A stretch of DNA of 64,000 nucleotides from Plasmodium malariae (Eukaryota; Apicomplexa; Aconoidasida; Haemosporida; Plasmodiidae). The notes under the pieces were generated by a model, which had not been told where the DNA came from, did not search any database, and was given only the letters and a program-made list of their open reading frames with translations. Both the position numbers and the translations under genes were made by a program. The stretch covers positions 1,632,001 through 1,696,000 of the forward strand of contig NC_041787.1 of assembly GCF_900090045.1 (NCBI RefSeq). Reading direction: 5' to 3'. Shown piece after piece: positions 24,428 to 35,658 of the stretch (positions are counted from its first letter, which is position 1; each line of letters begins with the position of its first letter).

Positions 24428-25746
24428 TGTATATAGTATTATTTGCTACTTTATTTTTACTTAATGGTTGACAAAAATTTAGAAAGAATTAAAATATAAC
24501 GGATAACAAGAAAAAGGTATATATATATTTCTTTTTCTTTTTTTTTTGTAAAAACGAAGCCTCTTACATATTTATCTACTTAAAAAGATATGCATCTTTG
24601 TACGCATGCATATATATGCTTATGTACTTCAAAATAAATGAAGTAAAGCTTGAAAGGGAAGAAATTTTTTAGTGGCTGTTTTTTTCTGTATAAAATATTT
24701 CTTTATTCTAAAAAAATTGCACAAGCAAATATATTTAAAAAAGTAAGCCCCAAAAAAAAAACAAAAAACAAATTGTAATACAAAGAATGTTGTAAATATA
24801 GACGCAATATAAGGTATTTTTGATATATACGTGTAAGAAGAATTTTTTTATATATTATATAATGCTAAAAATATGGGAAAAAGGAAAAAAAAGACATAAT
24901 TTTTGAGATTTGTTCTTTAAAAAAAAAAAAATTGCATTTTCCATAATTGTTTTTCTTAAATGTTCAGGCAAAAATATAGAGAATGTAATGCAACAAAAAA
25001 AAAAGAAAAAAATTCTTGTTCTTAATTTTATCGTGCATATAACGGTTATTTGTGCTTACTAAAATTTGCACATATATATATATATATACATGAACTGTTA
25101 AGAACTTTTCTTTATCTTTTTTTTTTTCAGTCGTAAATACTTATTAAGAGTAATAAACTGTCTGCGTTAATATAAAGTTTTATGTAATTCATTTTTTTTT
25201 TTCAAAATAAAAGTTATGAACAAGTAATATAAAAAAATTTGATCAGAAAAAGAGCAAATACTTGTCTGTAAGTATAAATGATGTTAGCGACTTGATTAAT
25301 CTTGTATAATTCACTACATTAGCTATAGATTAACGCTAGTTGGTGATTATTTTAATAAAAAGATAAATAAAAAAAAATAAAATAACTAAACAAATTTACA
25401 TTTCATCCAAAATAAAATGAGCCCGTTCATTATAATCTTTTCTCTTTTTATATTTCCACCGCAAAATTAATTGCTCAAAAAATAGATCTTTTTTTATGTT
25501 GTAATAATCTCTCTTTTTCTTACTAAAAATTAGCTACGAATAATTTTATGCGAAAATGGAAAATATATTCATTTTTACAATAAAGAAAAAAAAGGAAGAA
25601 CAAATGTCTTAGGGTCATATTACGAATTGACACTTATATGCTTATGGAAAAATTTAAGTGTTTTATATATATTTCTAGCCAAGGCTTACAAAACGAATAG
25701 AGAATATTATTCTTTGAGTTTTTAAATGTACATTCATGTAAAGGTA

Positions 25747-25795
<49 letters not shown>

Positions 25796-26928
25796 CATAC
25801 ATATGTGGAATGTTTTCACTTCAATGAAAATAATAAAAGGGCACAGCAAAATTTTGATCTACATATTTGAAATCTCTTAAACATATATCTCACACACGAA
25901 GCGCATTTAAAATAAAAATGGGGCCCACCAAAAAACCTTTATCTTATGTACTTTTTTTAAATAATACATACCTGTACAAATTTTTGCTATAATCGAAATA
26001 CACACATTTATAATTCCTAGTGTAATTTACAAATACGACTATAAATTTGTTTCATTTTTTGGTCACTCTCCGTTTTCTTAATGTTGTACTAATAAAATTT
26101 ATAACTTATAGCTGAAACCTTATTTTTGATAGTTTAAAAAAAAAAAAAGCTTCTGAAGAACATTAAATAATAATAAATGATGAAACTAGAAGCAAAAGGG
26201 ATTTCGTTATTGAATGTAAAATTTTTAATTTTACTTTGTTTATTATTCAAGTAAATCACGCATAACATCCTAATTTTTTGAATATATCATTTTAAGAAAC
26301 GAAATTTTAAGAGCAAGTCCCGTATGTTCATTTTGCATATAAAAAATACAGATGTGTTAAATTTACCATAAAATAAAAATTAAATTCAAATGAAAAAGGA
26401 AACAAGTTACAATCCCCTGAATTTAGCACATATTGAGAATTTTATTGCTTTGAAATAAGTAATAACACCTTTAAAAATATATAAAATAAAATTTCTTTAT
26501 TTGTGTGGATATAAACATAATATAAAAATAAAAAATATGTGAAAGAAATAAACGTTTATACATAAATTAATTTAGGAATTTTAAAATACATGTAAGAGAT
26601 ACCAGAGTAAGAAAAATACTTGCACAAGGTAAATTTTTTATTTTGTTTTATTTTTATTATATTTTTTTTATTCATTAGATCAACTATTTAGTACATCTTT
26701 TTTATTTACGAATGCAATAATTTTTTTTTCCTTAGTTAAATTATATGCCCTAAAATACAAATAATATGAGTACATTTTTTTTTAATAAAACATGTAATTT
26801 TTCTTCCCATACATATTTATATGTATATAATTATATGCAATTCAAGCAAACATCCTAATGAGAATATATTTTTTCATATTGCATATAGAGCAATAATATA
26901 ACATAAATATCGATGAAAATTTCACATA
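24428..26928. other. Divergent intergenic region, alveolin / prefoldin 2
   Basis: 2.5 kb between two genes transcribed away from each other, so it should carry both promoters. I see many poly-A/T tracts and a long TA microsatellite, but no recognised transcription factor site and no coding frame. Confidence 0.6.
25750..25792. repeat. TA dinucleotide microsatellite
   Basis: About 21 uninterrupted AT units in the divergent promoter region between the alveolin and prefoldin 2 genes. Confidence 0.95.
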
Positions 26929-27907
26929 ATGGAAACTGCGAATAGCATTGAATTGTCCAAATTAAATGAACAAAATGAAGCTAAGTCAGCATACGAACAA
27001 ATTGAAAAAGATAGAGTTCAATTAGTATCTAAGATAGAAGAATTGTATCAAGACGTAGTGGAACACAAGTATAATAATAAATTATGTATATGTATATTTA
27101 AGGGTGAAAGTTTTAATTAAAAAAAGCAATGAATATTATAATTTCAATTAACATAGTTCTTTTTTGTTTTTTTTTTTTAATATTAATATCAAAGATTAGT
27201 CTTGGAAGCTTTAGAAAATGTTCCATCTGATAGAAGATGTTATAGAATGGTGGGAGAAATTTTAGTTGAAAGAACAGTTGGAGAGATTAAACCAGCTTTG
27301 GTAGATCATAAAAACAAGGTAAAAAAAGACTTATATAATAATAATATTATTTATGCATTTGTTGATTTTTTTTAAAAATGAAATTAATTCAAGATTGCAT
27401 ACGTTCATTTAGTTTTATTCGAAAATCGGTTTGCGATTTAATTTTTTACACTATATATGTATCTCTATTCTTGTATATATATATATATATCCATATACAT
27501 ATTTATGCACGAATCCTTATGTATTAGTATTTCTTATAACACATTTAACAGGTGGAACAAATTATAGCTGAGTGCCAAAAGAAATTAGACGAAAAAAATA
27601 ACGAAATTTCAAAAATTGTGAAAAAGTAATTTTATTGTATTTATTTATAAACGCAATTACAATATGTATATGACGAAATTGTGATTATTTTTTCATGATA
27701 TCCTATTATATTTATTTATATATATATATATGAATATACTTAACGGACATAATTGCTTTAATATATTATATATTTCATATAAAAAATTTTTATTTTTATA
27801 GTACAAAGTCAGCGAATATAACTAGTGATCTTGTTTCAAACAAGGCTCAAGATAATATGGGCAATTCTACCGACAAGGACAAAAAACCCCAAGGTGTCAT
27901 TTTTTAA
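26929..27907 (+). CDS. Prefoldin subunit 2 (four exons)
   Basis: Beta-type subunit of the hexameric co-chaperone prefoldin, which passes nascent actin and tubulin to the TRiC/CCT chaperonin in the cytosol. Exons 26929-27068, 27195-27318, 27552-27625 and 27802-27907 give 147 aa; all introns are GT/AG and the phases match. The N-terminal helix (1-45) and C-terminal helix (about 80-115) form the expected coiled coil. Between them lies the family signature: EHKLVLEALENV, DRRCYRMVGEILVERTVGE and IKPALVDHK. The tail after residue 120 is Ser/Asn/Lys-rich and ends QGVIF. Length is usual for the family. Reading through the first donor would add a false tail ending ICIFKGESFN, so the spliced form is preferred. 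It converges on the lysyl-tRNA synthetase gene. Confidence 0.93.
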
Positions 27908-28741
27908 TATTCTTAAAATATTTCTAAATGTACGCATATGATAAATCTGCTTTCTTTTTCGCATGTCTATTTTTGTTCTAATTTATTATAATTTGTATTA
28001 TTTTTTACATATTAAATTAATAAAACGCTTAATATTTTTATTGTATAAATATATATTATATGTATATATGAATAAAATTTTTTTTTTTTTTTATAATTGT
28101 GTGGCAAATTAATTTTTTTTCAATTAATTTATTTGCATATAAGAATAAGATAAGAAAAATATAAAAAATTAAAAATGCTTCCTAAATTCAAGAGAAAATC
28201 ATATGTAAAATTAGTAGTATTGATCATATTCTCCAAATTATCAAAATTAGAAAAAATTTTGCTGTTGAAAATTAATCCATATATAACGGTCAATCATACA
28301 TGAACACTTATATATACTTTATGATATTTCAATAATCCTAACTAAAAAAATATTTGTGCTTTAATTAAGTTTTTTGTTTTTTCTACCTCATTATATGTTA
28401 ACAAAGGAGTAAAAGGAGAAAAAATACTGTTAATCCTTTTTTTCGTAATGCATGTATATATATATACATATATAAACATATTTACATACATTTATATCAT
28501 ACGTGTTCATACAACCGTCAGAAGCGTCAACAGGTTAAATCTATTCAACCTTTGTCTCTAAAAAATTTCGTTTTTCCCTTATTTGACACAGATTAATTTA
28601 GTACATTAAAGAAAAGGCATAATGAACAACAGTGAAAAGAATGGTCCTCCATTTTTACACCATCTTCTTCGGTTTCGATAGTATACATAAATATATACAT
28701 GGGTACGCACGTATACAAAACAATTTACTCCAATTTAATTT
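27908..28741. other. Convergent intergenic region
   Basis: About 830 bp between the 3' ends of prefoldin 2 and lysyl-tRNA synthetase 2. AT-rich, presumably two 3' UTRs. Nothing else recognised. Confidence 0.6.
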
Positions 28742-30868
28742 TTAATTTGGCTTTATAATTGGAAATGACAACACATTTTTGATGGAAACTGAATCGGTGA
28801 ACAACATGCATAACCGATCAACTCCTATTCCTAATCCACCAGTTGGCGGTAAGCCGTGCGCCAATGCTGTTACATAATCGTAATCAATTTCATGATGTTC
28901 ATTGTCCAAATTCTGTTTGGATAAATTAATAGTGTCCTTATCATTTGTCAAGTGTTTAGGAGAAAGACTGACCTTGTTGCTTTGATTTACATTTTTCTCA
29001 TTACTTAAATATTCAATTGAATTTATGTTTTCTTTATTAATTTTATACTTTAATAAATATTGAGAGAAGAATTTTTTTTCCTGTACTAATGCATTTGCTT
29101 CCTCTGAATATCCATTAGCTATTTCCATTTTTCCTATATATGTTTCAAATCTTTCAGATAATTTTTTATTTTTGTTTAATGTTTTAGATAATGGAGAAGT
29201 ATCTGATGGTAAATGAAATATATGCACAGGCTGATTATTTAAGTATGGTTCCACTTTTTTTTTAAAAACTTCTTCAACAACTAATCCCCAATTTAAATGA
29301 TCTTTCGTTTGATCAAAGGTTATATTTAATTTCCTAGCTTCATTATAAGCTTCATCAAAAGATAAATTCAAAAAATTTATAGATGTGTAATCTTTTATTA
29401 TTTTAATAAAGGAAATTTTTTTCCATTTTTTTTTTTGCTGTATTATATTATAACGTGGATTAGAAGGAAATTTCTTTGCAAGTGATTTTATTAAATTTTC
29501 AGCAAATTTTATCATATATTTATAATTGGAATACGACTTATAAATTTCAAGTAAAGTAAACTCGGGGTTATGAATAGTACTTAAGCCCTCATTACGAAAA
29601 CACTTACTTAATTCAAAAATTTTTTCTGATATTCCACTTATAATTAATTTCTTTAAATACAATTCAGGAGCAATTCTTAAATACAAAACTAAATTTAAAG
29701 ATTTTAAAAATGTTTCAAATGCTTTGGCCGTAGCACCACCAGGTAATAATTGTAATATGGGTGTATCTACTTCTATATATTTTTTTTTTAATAAAATTTT
29801 TCTTATTTCTTGAATTAACTTAAATCTTGTTATAATTTTCTCTTTTTGTTCTTTATTAGTTAAAAAATCAAGATATCTTTTTCTATATTTATATTCAACA
29901 TCTTTCATACCTTTATGTTTGTCTGGTAGGGGTAAAAGAGATTTTGTTAGTACATATATTTCTTTTGTATGTAGTGTAATTTCTCCTCTTAATGATTTTC
30001 TCATAAAACCTTTTACAGCTATAAAATCTCCTACATCTATTATTTTCCGTGCACTTATTCCGTTTATATTTTTATATTGATCCTTTTGGTTACACAAATT
30101 GGTATCGTCCTTCTGGACAGTACCATTTCCTATTTCATTGGATAAATGAATGGAATTTTCTCCAAAAAGATTGTTCGAATAATGTACATCCATACTAGAC
30201 GTTACACTTCTAACCGTATATGCATTATCCTTCTCAGAAATTTTTTTGTGAATTAAAATATTTTCATCTAGATATATTTGCACGTTACCTGTGTCATCTT
30301 GTATATTCAGAAACATGCCATTATTTCGTTTTACTATAACTCGACCATAAACAACATACGTTTCGTCGGTTTTCCTTTCACCGTCTTTTAGAAATTCGTA
30401 TTTATTTTTTAAATCATTAATTTTTATGGTTCTTTTTATATAAGATGTGGGATACGCATCAATATTCAAAACATCTGACAAGACGTTTAGCTTTTTCACT
30501 CTTTCAAAAAATTCCTTTCCATGACTGTATAGGATGAAATATTTTTTCTTATTTTTATAAATATTTTTCTTGTGGTTTACTGTAGAAATATTTTTCAACT
30601 TAATGATATTGTTACGTTTAAAGCATGCGGACTTTTTACGCAAGAATGAAAATGCTGATAGAAGAAATGATAATAAGAGCAATTTTTTTTTTTTTCTCAT
30701 TATTTTTCTCACTATATTTCTTGCAGTATTTCTCGCTATATTTCTTGCAGTATTTCTCGCTATATTTCTTACAGTATTTCTCGTTATTTTTCTCGCTAAA
30801 TTTCTTGTTATTTTTCTCTCTAAATTTCTTGTTATTTTTCTCGTTATATTTCTCGTTATTTTCCTCAT
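28742..30868 (-). CDS. KRS2: Lysyl-tRNA synthetase 2, apicoplast type
   Basis: Class II lysine--tRNA ligase that charges tRNA-Lys, probably in the apicoplast; a second, cytosolic enzyme is known elsewhere in Plasmodium genomes. The anticodon-binding OB fold is at about 165-330 (TYVVYGRVIVKRN, GDFIAVKGFMRKS). Then come class II motif 1 (about 375-400), motif 2 FRNEGLSTIHNPEFTLLE (near 424) and motif 3 GGLGIGVDRLCML (near 680). Residues 57-76 (MRKKKKLLLLSFLLSAFSF) look like a signal peptide, followed by a basic Asn/Lys-rich stretch typical of an apicoplast transit peptide. The first 56 codons are a repeat rich in Arg, Asn, Ile and Thr. The natural start may therefore be Met57 (codon 30698-30700), giving 652 aa instead of 708. 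An insert at about 610-650 separates motifs 2 and 3. Confidence 0.92.
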   Translation of the reverse strand: MRKITRNITRKITRNLERKITRNLARKITRNTVRNIARNTARNIARNTARNIVRKIMRKKKKLLLLSFLLSAFSFLRKKSACFKRNNIIKLKNISTVNHKKNIYKNKKKYFILYSHGKEFFERVKKLNVLSDVLNIDAYPTSYIKRTIKINDLKNKYEFLKDGERKTDETYVVYGRVIVKRNNGMFLNIQDDTGNVQIYLDENILIHKKISEKDNAYTVRSVTSSMDVHYSNNLFGENSIHLSNEIGNGTVQKDDTNLCNQKDQYKNINGISARKIIDVGDFIAVKGFMRKSLRGEITLHTKEIYVLTKSLLPLPDKHKGMKDVEYKYRKRYLDFLTNKEQKEKIITRFKLIQEIRKILLKKKYIEVDTPILQLLPGGATAKAFETFLKSLNLVLYLRIAPELYLKKLIISGISEKIFELSKCFRNEGLSTIHNPEFTLLEIYKSYSNYKYMIKFAENLIKSLAKKFPSNPRYNIIQQKKKWKKISFIKIIKDYTSINFLNLSFDEAYNEARKLNITFDQTKDHLNWGLVVEEVFKKKVEPYLNNQPVHIFHLPSDTSPLSKTLNKNKKLSERFETYIGKMEIANGYSEEANALVQEKKFFSQYLLKYKINKENINSIEYLSNEKNVNQSNKVSLSPKHLTNDKDTINLSKQNLDNEHHEIDYDYVTALAHGLPPTGGLGIGVDRLCMLFTDSVSIKNVLSFPIIKPN
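30706..30866 (-). repeat. Short tandem repeats at the KRS2 5' end
   Basis: Array of 12- and 24-bp units (plus strand tatttctcgctatatttctt and variants) covering the first codons of the longest KRS2 frame. On the minus strand it reads as RNTARNIA and RKITRN units. Because the unit is a multiple of three it keeps frames open on both strands. Confidence 0.85.
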
Positions 30869-31622
30869 ATTTTTCCCCTTCTGATATGAATATCCTTCTT
30901 CATTTTTACGTGCATTTCTTTTTTTTTCATTGTCGTGTGCTTAGTTTTATCAAACTTCATCTTTTTAGGCAATACCTGGCGTAATTTTTCTTAGCAATAA
31001 GTTATTATGCTTGTTAATTTGAGCATTTTATTTTTCCTTGTTGATATTTTTTACTATTTTTTATTATTTTTATTGATGTTTTACCCTAATTTTGTATACA
31101 TAATTATCTTTTCAAATCATTTTTTGCGCTTGCTCAATTCAGCATCTTCCTCATTGTTTGCTTTAGCTTTGCGCGAGTTTTGTATTTAATTTTTGCATTT
31201 TTAGCCAAATTAAATATATGTTCGCCCCTTGTGTGATAGTTATGTACAAATATTAATGCACACGTGCAGATATATTTATGTGCACGCGTAAAAATATTTG
31301 TATGCATGTGTAAAAGTACTTCTATGCATGCGAAATATACACGTAACATATATAAGAAAATAAATATGTAATCGGATTTTACGCACCTTATTGAATGTAT
31401 ATACATGTAAATAATTGGATAACGTAAGTACTAGAACTTTTCACCGAAAAGTTGAAATAATGCCTGACATATAAAAATATATATGTATTGATATTACGTA
31501 GATACAAAATAAAGCAGTTATGATCTTTTTTTTTTTTTTTTTTTTTAAAGGTCTATGACACAATTTAACAAATAAATACGAATTTTTCATAATAACCTCA
31601 TTATATAATCAATATTAAAAAA
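30869..31622. other. Divergent intergenic region, KRS2 / small secreted protein
   Basis: About 750 bp between two divergent genes, expected to hold both promoters. A T-rich stretch and a block of alternating TGCA-type sequence at about 31255-31345 are the only visible structure. Confidence 0.55.
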
Positions 31623-33076
31623 ATGAATATTGTAAAAAAGATTTATATCTTCCATTTTCTGATAATCATATTAAAGCAGGTATTTCATTCTTCTTATTCG
31701 TAATATTTTATTGACTCCATACATAACAGAAACATATGTACATGTAATAGATATATGTATACAAGAATAGATACCATCTTCATGTGCAAGCATATATGTT
31801 AAAATAAAACTTAGTGATGTAAATATGACTACTAATTTTTTATCTGTCTTTGTGTTTAACTTACCCATATACATTTTGCCAATCTTTGATCATTTCCCGT
31901 TGTAGACAGTTATTAACTTAGTGCTATGTTTAAAATGACTATTTTATTTTATTTTTTATCTATTTTTTTTTTTTTCTTAATATTTACAGTTATGTTTTAT
32001 ATCATCAAACAAAATAAAAAAGGAAGAAATGGGGATAATGGATTTGTTACCCAGTAATTCTTTACTATATCCTTTAGATTTTCAACAAAATTGGCAAGCA
32101 TCTGAACCTATTCCTCTTAACATTCATTACGACGTCCCGTAAATAATATATAAAATACATGAAATATATAAAATGTATGATACATTAAAAATATATGATC
32201 TCCTGTATTTTTTTAACCTGTGTTTTTAAAACATACTCAAAAGGGTGAGAAAATTATTATTTTTAATTTTTGTGAACAAGATCATACGGACATAAGGATT
32301 TGCTCACTGCACTAGAGTACCACAATGATTTGGAAAATTATGAAAAGGAAAGGGTAAAAAAAAAATAAAATACGTACATACGTATATACGGGCATACGAA
32401 TATGTTTGTATTTATTTATGTACATACATGTATATATATAATTAAGTTCCAATGGCCGTTTACACATTTCTGAAATATTTTCGTAATGAACTTGATTTTA
32501 TTGATATCATCAATAAGAAAAGATGAATGGTAAAAAAATTGAAATAAATTTTATTAATTTAAAAGGAGGAAATAAAGAGAAAGATAATAGCAGAACAGAA
32601 CAGATTAGAAGAATTTTTGTGGAACAAAATTGAATTCCTTAAAATAAAAGAAAGGTTAAAAATAAAAACTAAAAAGCATATTAAGATTTTTAAAAAAGCA
32701 AACTATTTTCCATTAATACGTATAAGTTAATTTTTATTTTCTTCATTTTTTTTATAGAAATTTGCAAAACCAAAATTTTTTAAGGACTCATAAAAATAAG
32801 ATATAACAACGCCTTTTCTTTTATTCAATATAAATATATATATATGTGCACACTTTGATGAGATCTTTGTTTCTTTTTTTTTCTTTTTTTTTTTTTAAAT
32901 ATGCATATAAAATTATGTTCAACAATTTTTTTTTTTTTGAAAAATAAGCCTTTATGTTATTCTGTTATATCACTTTGTTTCACCATTTTTTATGCTATAT
33001 TTATTTGGGTTCCTATTTTCCCCTTTCTAACCAAATGTATAACTTATAGATACTTAAAAATGTTTTAAGTGTATAC

Positions 33077-33122
<46 letters not shown>

Positions 33123-33223
33123 ACTGATTTATCTTCTTATTTATTCGCCAATATAGAAACCCTAAAGAAATATTAAATCGCAGAGAAGTGACAAAATCGA
33201 AGAGATTACAGAATAACGCCTAA
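31623..33223 (+). CDS. Small predicted secreted protein, five exons, function unknown
   Basis: I do not recognise this family. Exons 31623-31679, 31990-32138, 32281-32353 and 32566-32654 join in phase with GT/AG introns. Either of two last exons then fits: 32758-32806 (138 aa in total, ending THKNKI) or 33157-33223 (144 aa, ending KSKRLQNNA). Both begin in the same phase and give Arg-Asn first. The first exon and the start of the second encode a hydrophobic N terminus (KKIYIFHFLIIILKQLCFISS), a typical signal peptide split by an intron as in many secreted or apicoplast Plasmodium proteins. The mature part has a Pro/Tyr-rich stretch (LLPSNSLLYPLDFQ, IPLNIHYDVPSYGHKDLL) and then a charged helix of about 60 residues (EYHNDLENYEKEREEIKRK, EFLWNKIEFLKIKER). 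There is no Cys after the signal. Without the first exon, translation could start at ATG 32029 with no signal. Confidence 0.6.
33079..33118. repeat. TA microsatellite in the last intron
   Basis: About 20 AT units between the two possible last exons of the small secreted protein gene, just upstream of the distal acceptor. Confidence 0.9.
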
Positions 33224-33972
33224 ATTTTGGTGTTAACCTTTTAAAATACTTGCACAAAAAAAAAGGAAAATAATTCTTGTCCATTTTTTTTTAAATTATT
33301 AAATGCACATAAATGCACAAGTTTAAACGAAAAATAGAAATATTCTTAAGCCTGTAGCTGTACCTTTTTGTGGTTTTTCCCCTCTTTATTTTTTCTTTTC
33401 TTTTTTTTTTTTTTTTTTTCTTGCTTAAATTCTTTATATTATATACATCTTTATATTAACTTAAATAGGGATAATGAGATTTTTCAAAAAATGTACCTAA
33501 TGAAATCATTAATTTGAAAAATTTTATGTTTAAAACTATCTGACCAGTTAAAATAAAAACGAAAAGATAACGAAAATTGTCGTACCTTGGTTTGCCTTAA
33601 CACAACATTTTAAGAAATTATTTTTATTTGAGAAAATAGCTTATCTCTACTCTTTTAGTAGAAATAAACTAAATAAAAATGTTACAAGTGTATGAATTAA
33701 AATATATTCTTTTATTTTTCTTAATATTCCAAATTTTTTTTGTTAGCTACTTTAATTCTTACACGTCTTTATTCCTACTATTTTTGCAATTTAGCAATAT
33801 ACATAAATATATGTACCCTAGTTTCTAGTGTTAATTCTTATAGTACATGTAATATTACACACCCAATATATTCAGAAAATATATGAACGTTAATAAGTTG
33901 AAAAATCTTAAATATGTAGAAGACGTTTTTATGCTGCATTAAATATTAAAAAAGAATTAATTATTAACAAGA

Positions 33973-34088
33973 AATTAATTATTAAGAAGGAATTAATTTT
34001 TATGAAAGAATAAATTGTTATGAAAGAATAAATTGTTATGAAAGAATAAATTGTTATGGAAGAATTAATTATTAAGAAGGAATTAATT
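33973..34088. repeat. 18-bp tandem array between two direct repeats
   Basis: Three perfect and one variant copy of tatgaaagaataaattgt at 34001-34072. A 26-bp direct repeat containing attaagaagg flanks the array at 33973-33998 and 34063-34088. Confidence 0.85.
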
Positions 34089-34284
34089 CATTTAAAAGTT
34101 AGTGTGAGAGATATGCACAAAATATACGTCAGTTGAATTTTTGCGTTTATTACATTCTACTTATTCATGTTGTAATAATAATATACATGTATTATTTTCC
34201 CATTTTTCTACATAGAAGTAATAATGCATATTTGTTGCAAAAAAAATATAGAAGTATCTTTCGCCCTCGCACAACATATGTCCA

Positions 34285-34378
34285 CATAAAAACAATAAAA
34301 TAAAATAATAAAACAGTAAAATAATAAAACAGTAAAACAGTAAAATAATAAAATAAAGTGAGATAAAATAAAATAATA
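34285..34378. repeat. Imperfect aaaacagt / aaaataat array
   Basis: Alternating short units aaaataat and aaaacagt with little GC. Open on the minus strand as Leu/Phe/Tyr-rich frames that are not genes. Confidence 0.75.
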
Positions 34379-34896
34379 AATTGCGTTGAAGAACAATACA
34401 TACATGCATATGTATAGGAATATATGTACATGTGCGTACAAAGCAATGATATTCTACCTGTGCTCATTGCGTCTCATACCTGCCTCATTGTTACATTGTT
34501 ACTACGTATTTAGCTATCATAGAAAGTAGCTAAAAGGAACTCATAATATCCAAAGAATTTAACCCAACAAAACGGTAAGTGGGCACAAGAATAAAGTACA
34601 TACATATATATGCATATATATATACATACTACATATATGTGTGCACATGTACAGGCGCATACACATGTCACATTTTTTCAAATGAACAGTTGAAATAAAA
34701 AGTAGTATACAGCAAAATTAAAAAAAAAAAAAAAAAAAAGTGAATATTTAAAAATATATTAAATGACAAATGTACAAGAACAAAAAGTACTTATATCATA
34801 AGAATGTTTAGTCATATCATAAACATTTTTTGTTCTGTCTTTTTAACATTTTGTTTGATATCAATTTAAATATATGTTTAATTATTAAAAAAAAAA

Positions 34897-34897
<1 letters not shown>

Positions 34898-34941
<44 letters not shown>
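34898..34941 (+). repeat. 44-base poly-A tract
   Basis: Uninterrupted run of 44 A, the longest homopolymer I see in the window, about 0.7 kb upstream of the giant gene. Long poly(dA:dT) tracts in Plasmodium promoters exclude nucleosomes; that role here is inference. Confidence 0.95.
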
Positions 34942-34943
<2 letters not shown>

Positions 34944-35182
34944 ACAAATCAAAATAAAACAAAAAAAAAAGTACAGGTAACCAAGATAAACGAATAAAAT
35001 CAAAACATCTGCGATTATACGTGTTATACATGTGAGAAAAAGAATAGCATACACTATAACAGCATGATAAAAAAAAAAAAATTATTCTTAGTTTTCGGTT
35101 ATGGTATTACTATTTATGAAGACGGTAGTAGCGTTACAAAGTCTGTTTAAGTAAAAATTGTTCTTTAAATGAAAAAACAACA

Positions 35183-35341
35183 ATGAAATATGTTTTTTCG
35201 AAAGGTGAAATGAGTACAGGTGATAATTTTATATCTATAATAATAATAGCAATAACAGTAATAATAATAATAATAGCAATAGTAATAGTAATAATAATAA
35301 TAGCAATAGTAACAGTAATAATAACAACTGTTCAGAGATAA
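35183..35341 (+). other. Upstream open reading frame in the giant gene leader
   Basis: A 52-codon ORF from ATG 35183 to TAA 35339-35341, ending 317 bp before the main ATG. It runs through an aat/agt triplet repeat and so encodes mostly Ile/Val/Ala. In another frame the same DNA reads as Asn/Ser-rich sequence like that of the neighbouring proteins. It could be a translation-limiting uORF or chance. Confidence 0.3.
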
Positions 35342-35658
35342 TATATTGCTAAGTAAAAATTATTCATTCAAAATATTTTTTAATAATAACTGCGAAAAAA
35401 AGCTTCATAACAGAAGCATTGTCCATCTATATAAAATCATAACAAACCATCATTACTAAAATAACAAACATTACAAAAATAGAAGCATAGGTTCTACAGA
35501 AAACAAACTTCGATTGATAACAACAAAACTGTAGATGAAATTGTAGTAAAGAAAAAGAAATACACTAATAATAAATATTAAGTCTAAAACATTCAATGAA
35601 ATTACCCCCTTTTTTTAAAGATTTATTACCTCTTGACAGAACATAAGCCATTTTGTTT

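Larger units (their letters stand above)
33224..35658. other. Long upstream region of the giant gene
   Basis: 2.4 kb before the giant Asn-rich gene. Contains a TA run, an 18-bp tandem array, an aaaacagt-type array, a 44-base poly-A tract and a small upstream open frame, each listed separately. No other coding signal seen. Confidence 0.6.

Noticed and set aside
25750..25792. Long TA run as part of a centromere
   Set aside because: Plasmodium centromeres are kilobase-scale regions of extreme AT content; this run is under 50 bp in ordinary spacer.
30570..30984. Plus-strand Phe/Leu-rich frames opposite the KRS2 5' end
   Set aside because: Mirror image of the KRS2 repeat and of T-rich promoter DNA.
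34161..34467. Minus-strand Tyr/Phe/Leu frames
   Set aside because: Read through the aaaataat/aaaacagt array; no conserved motif or sensible start.
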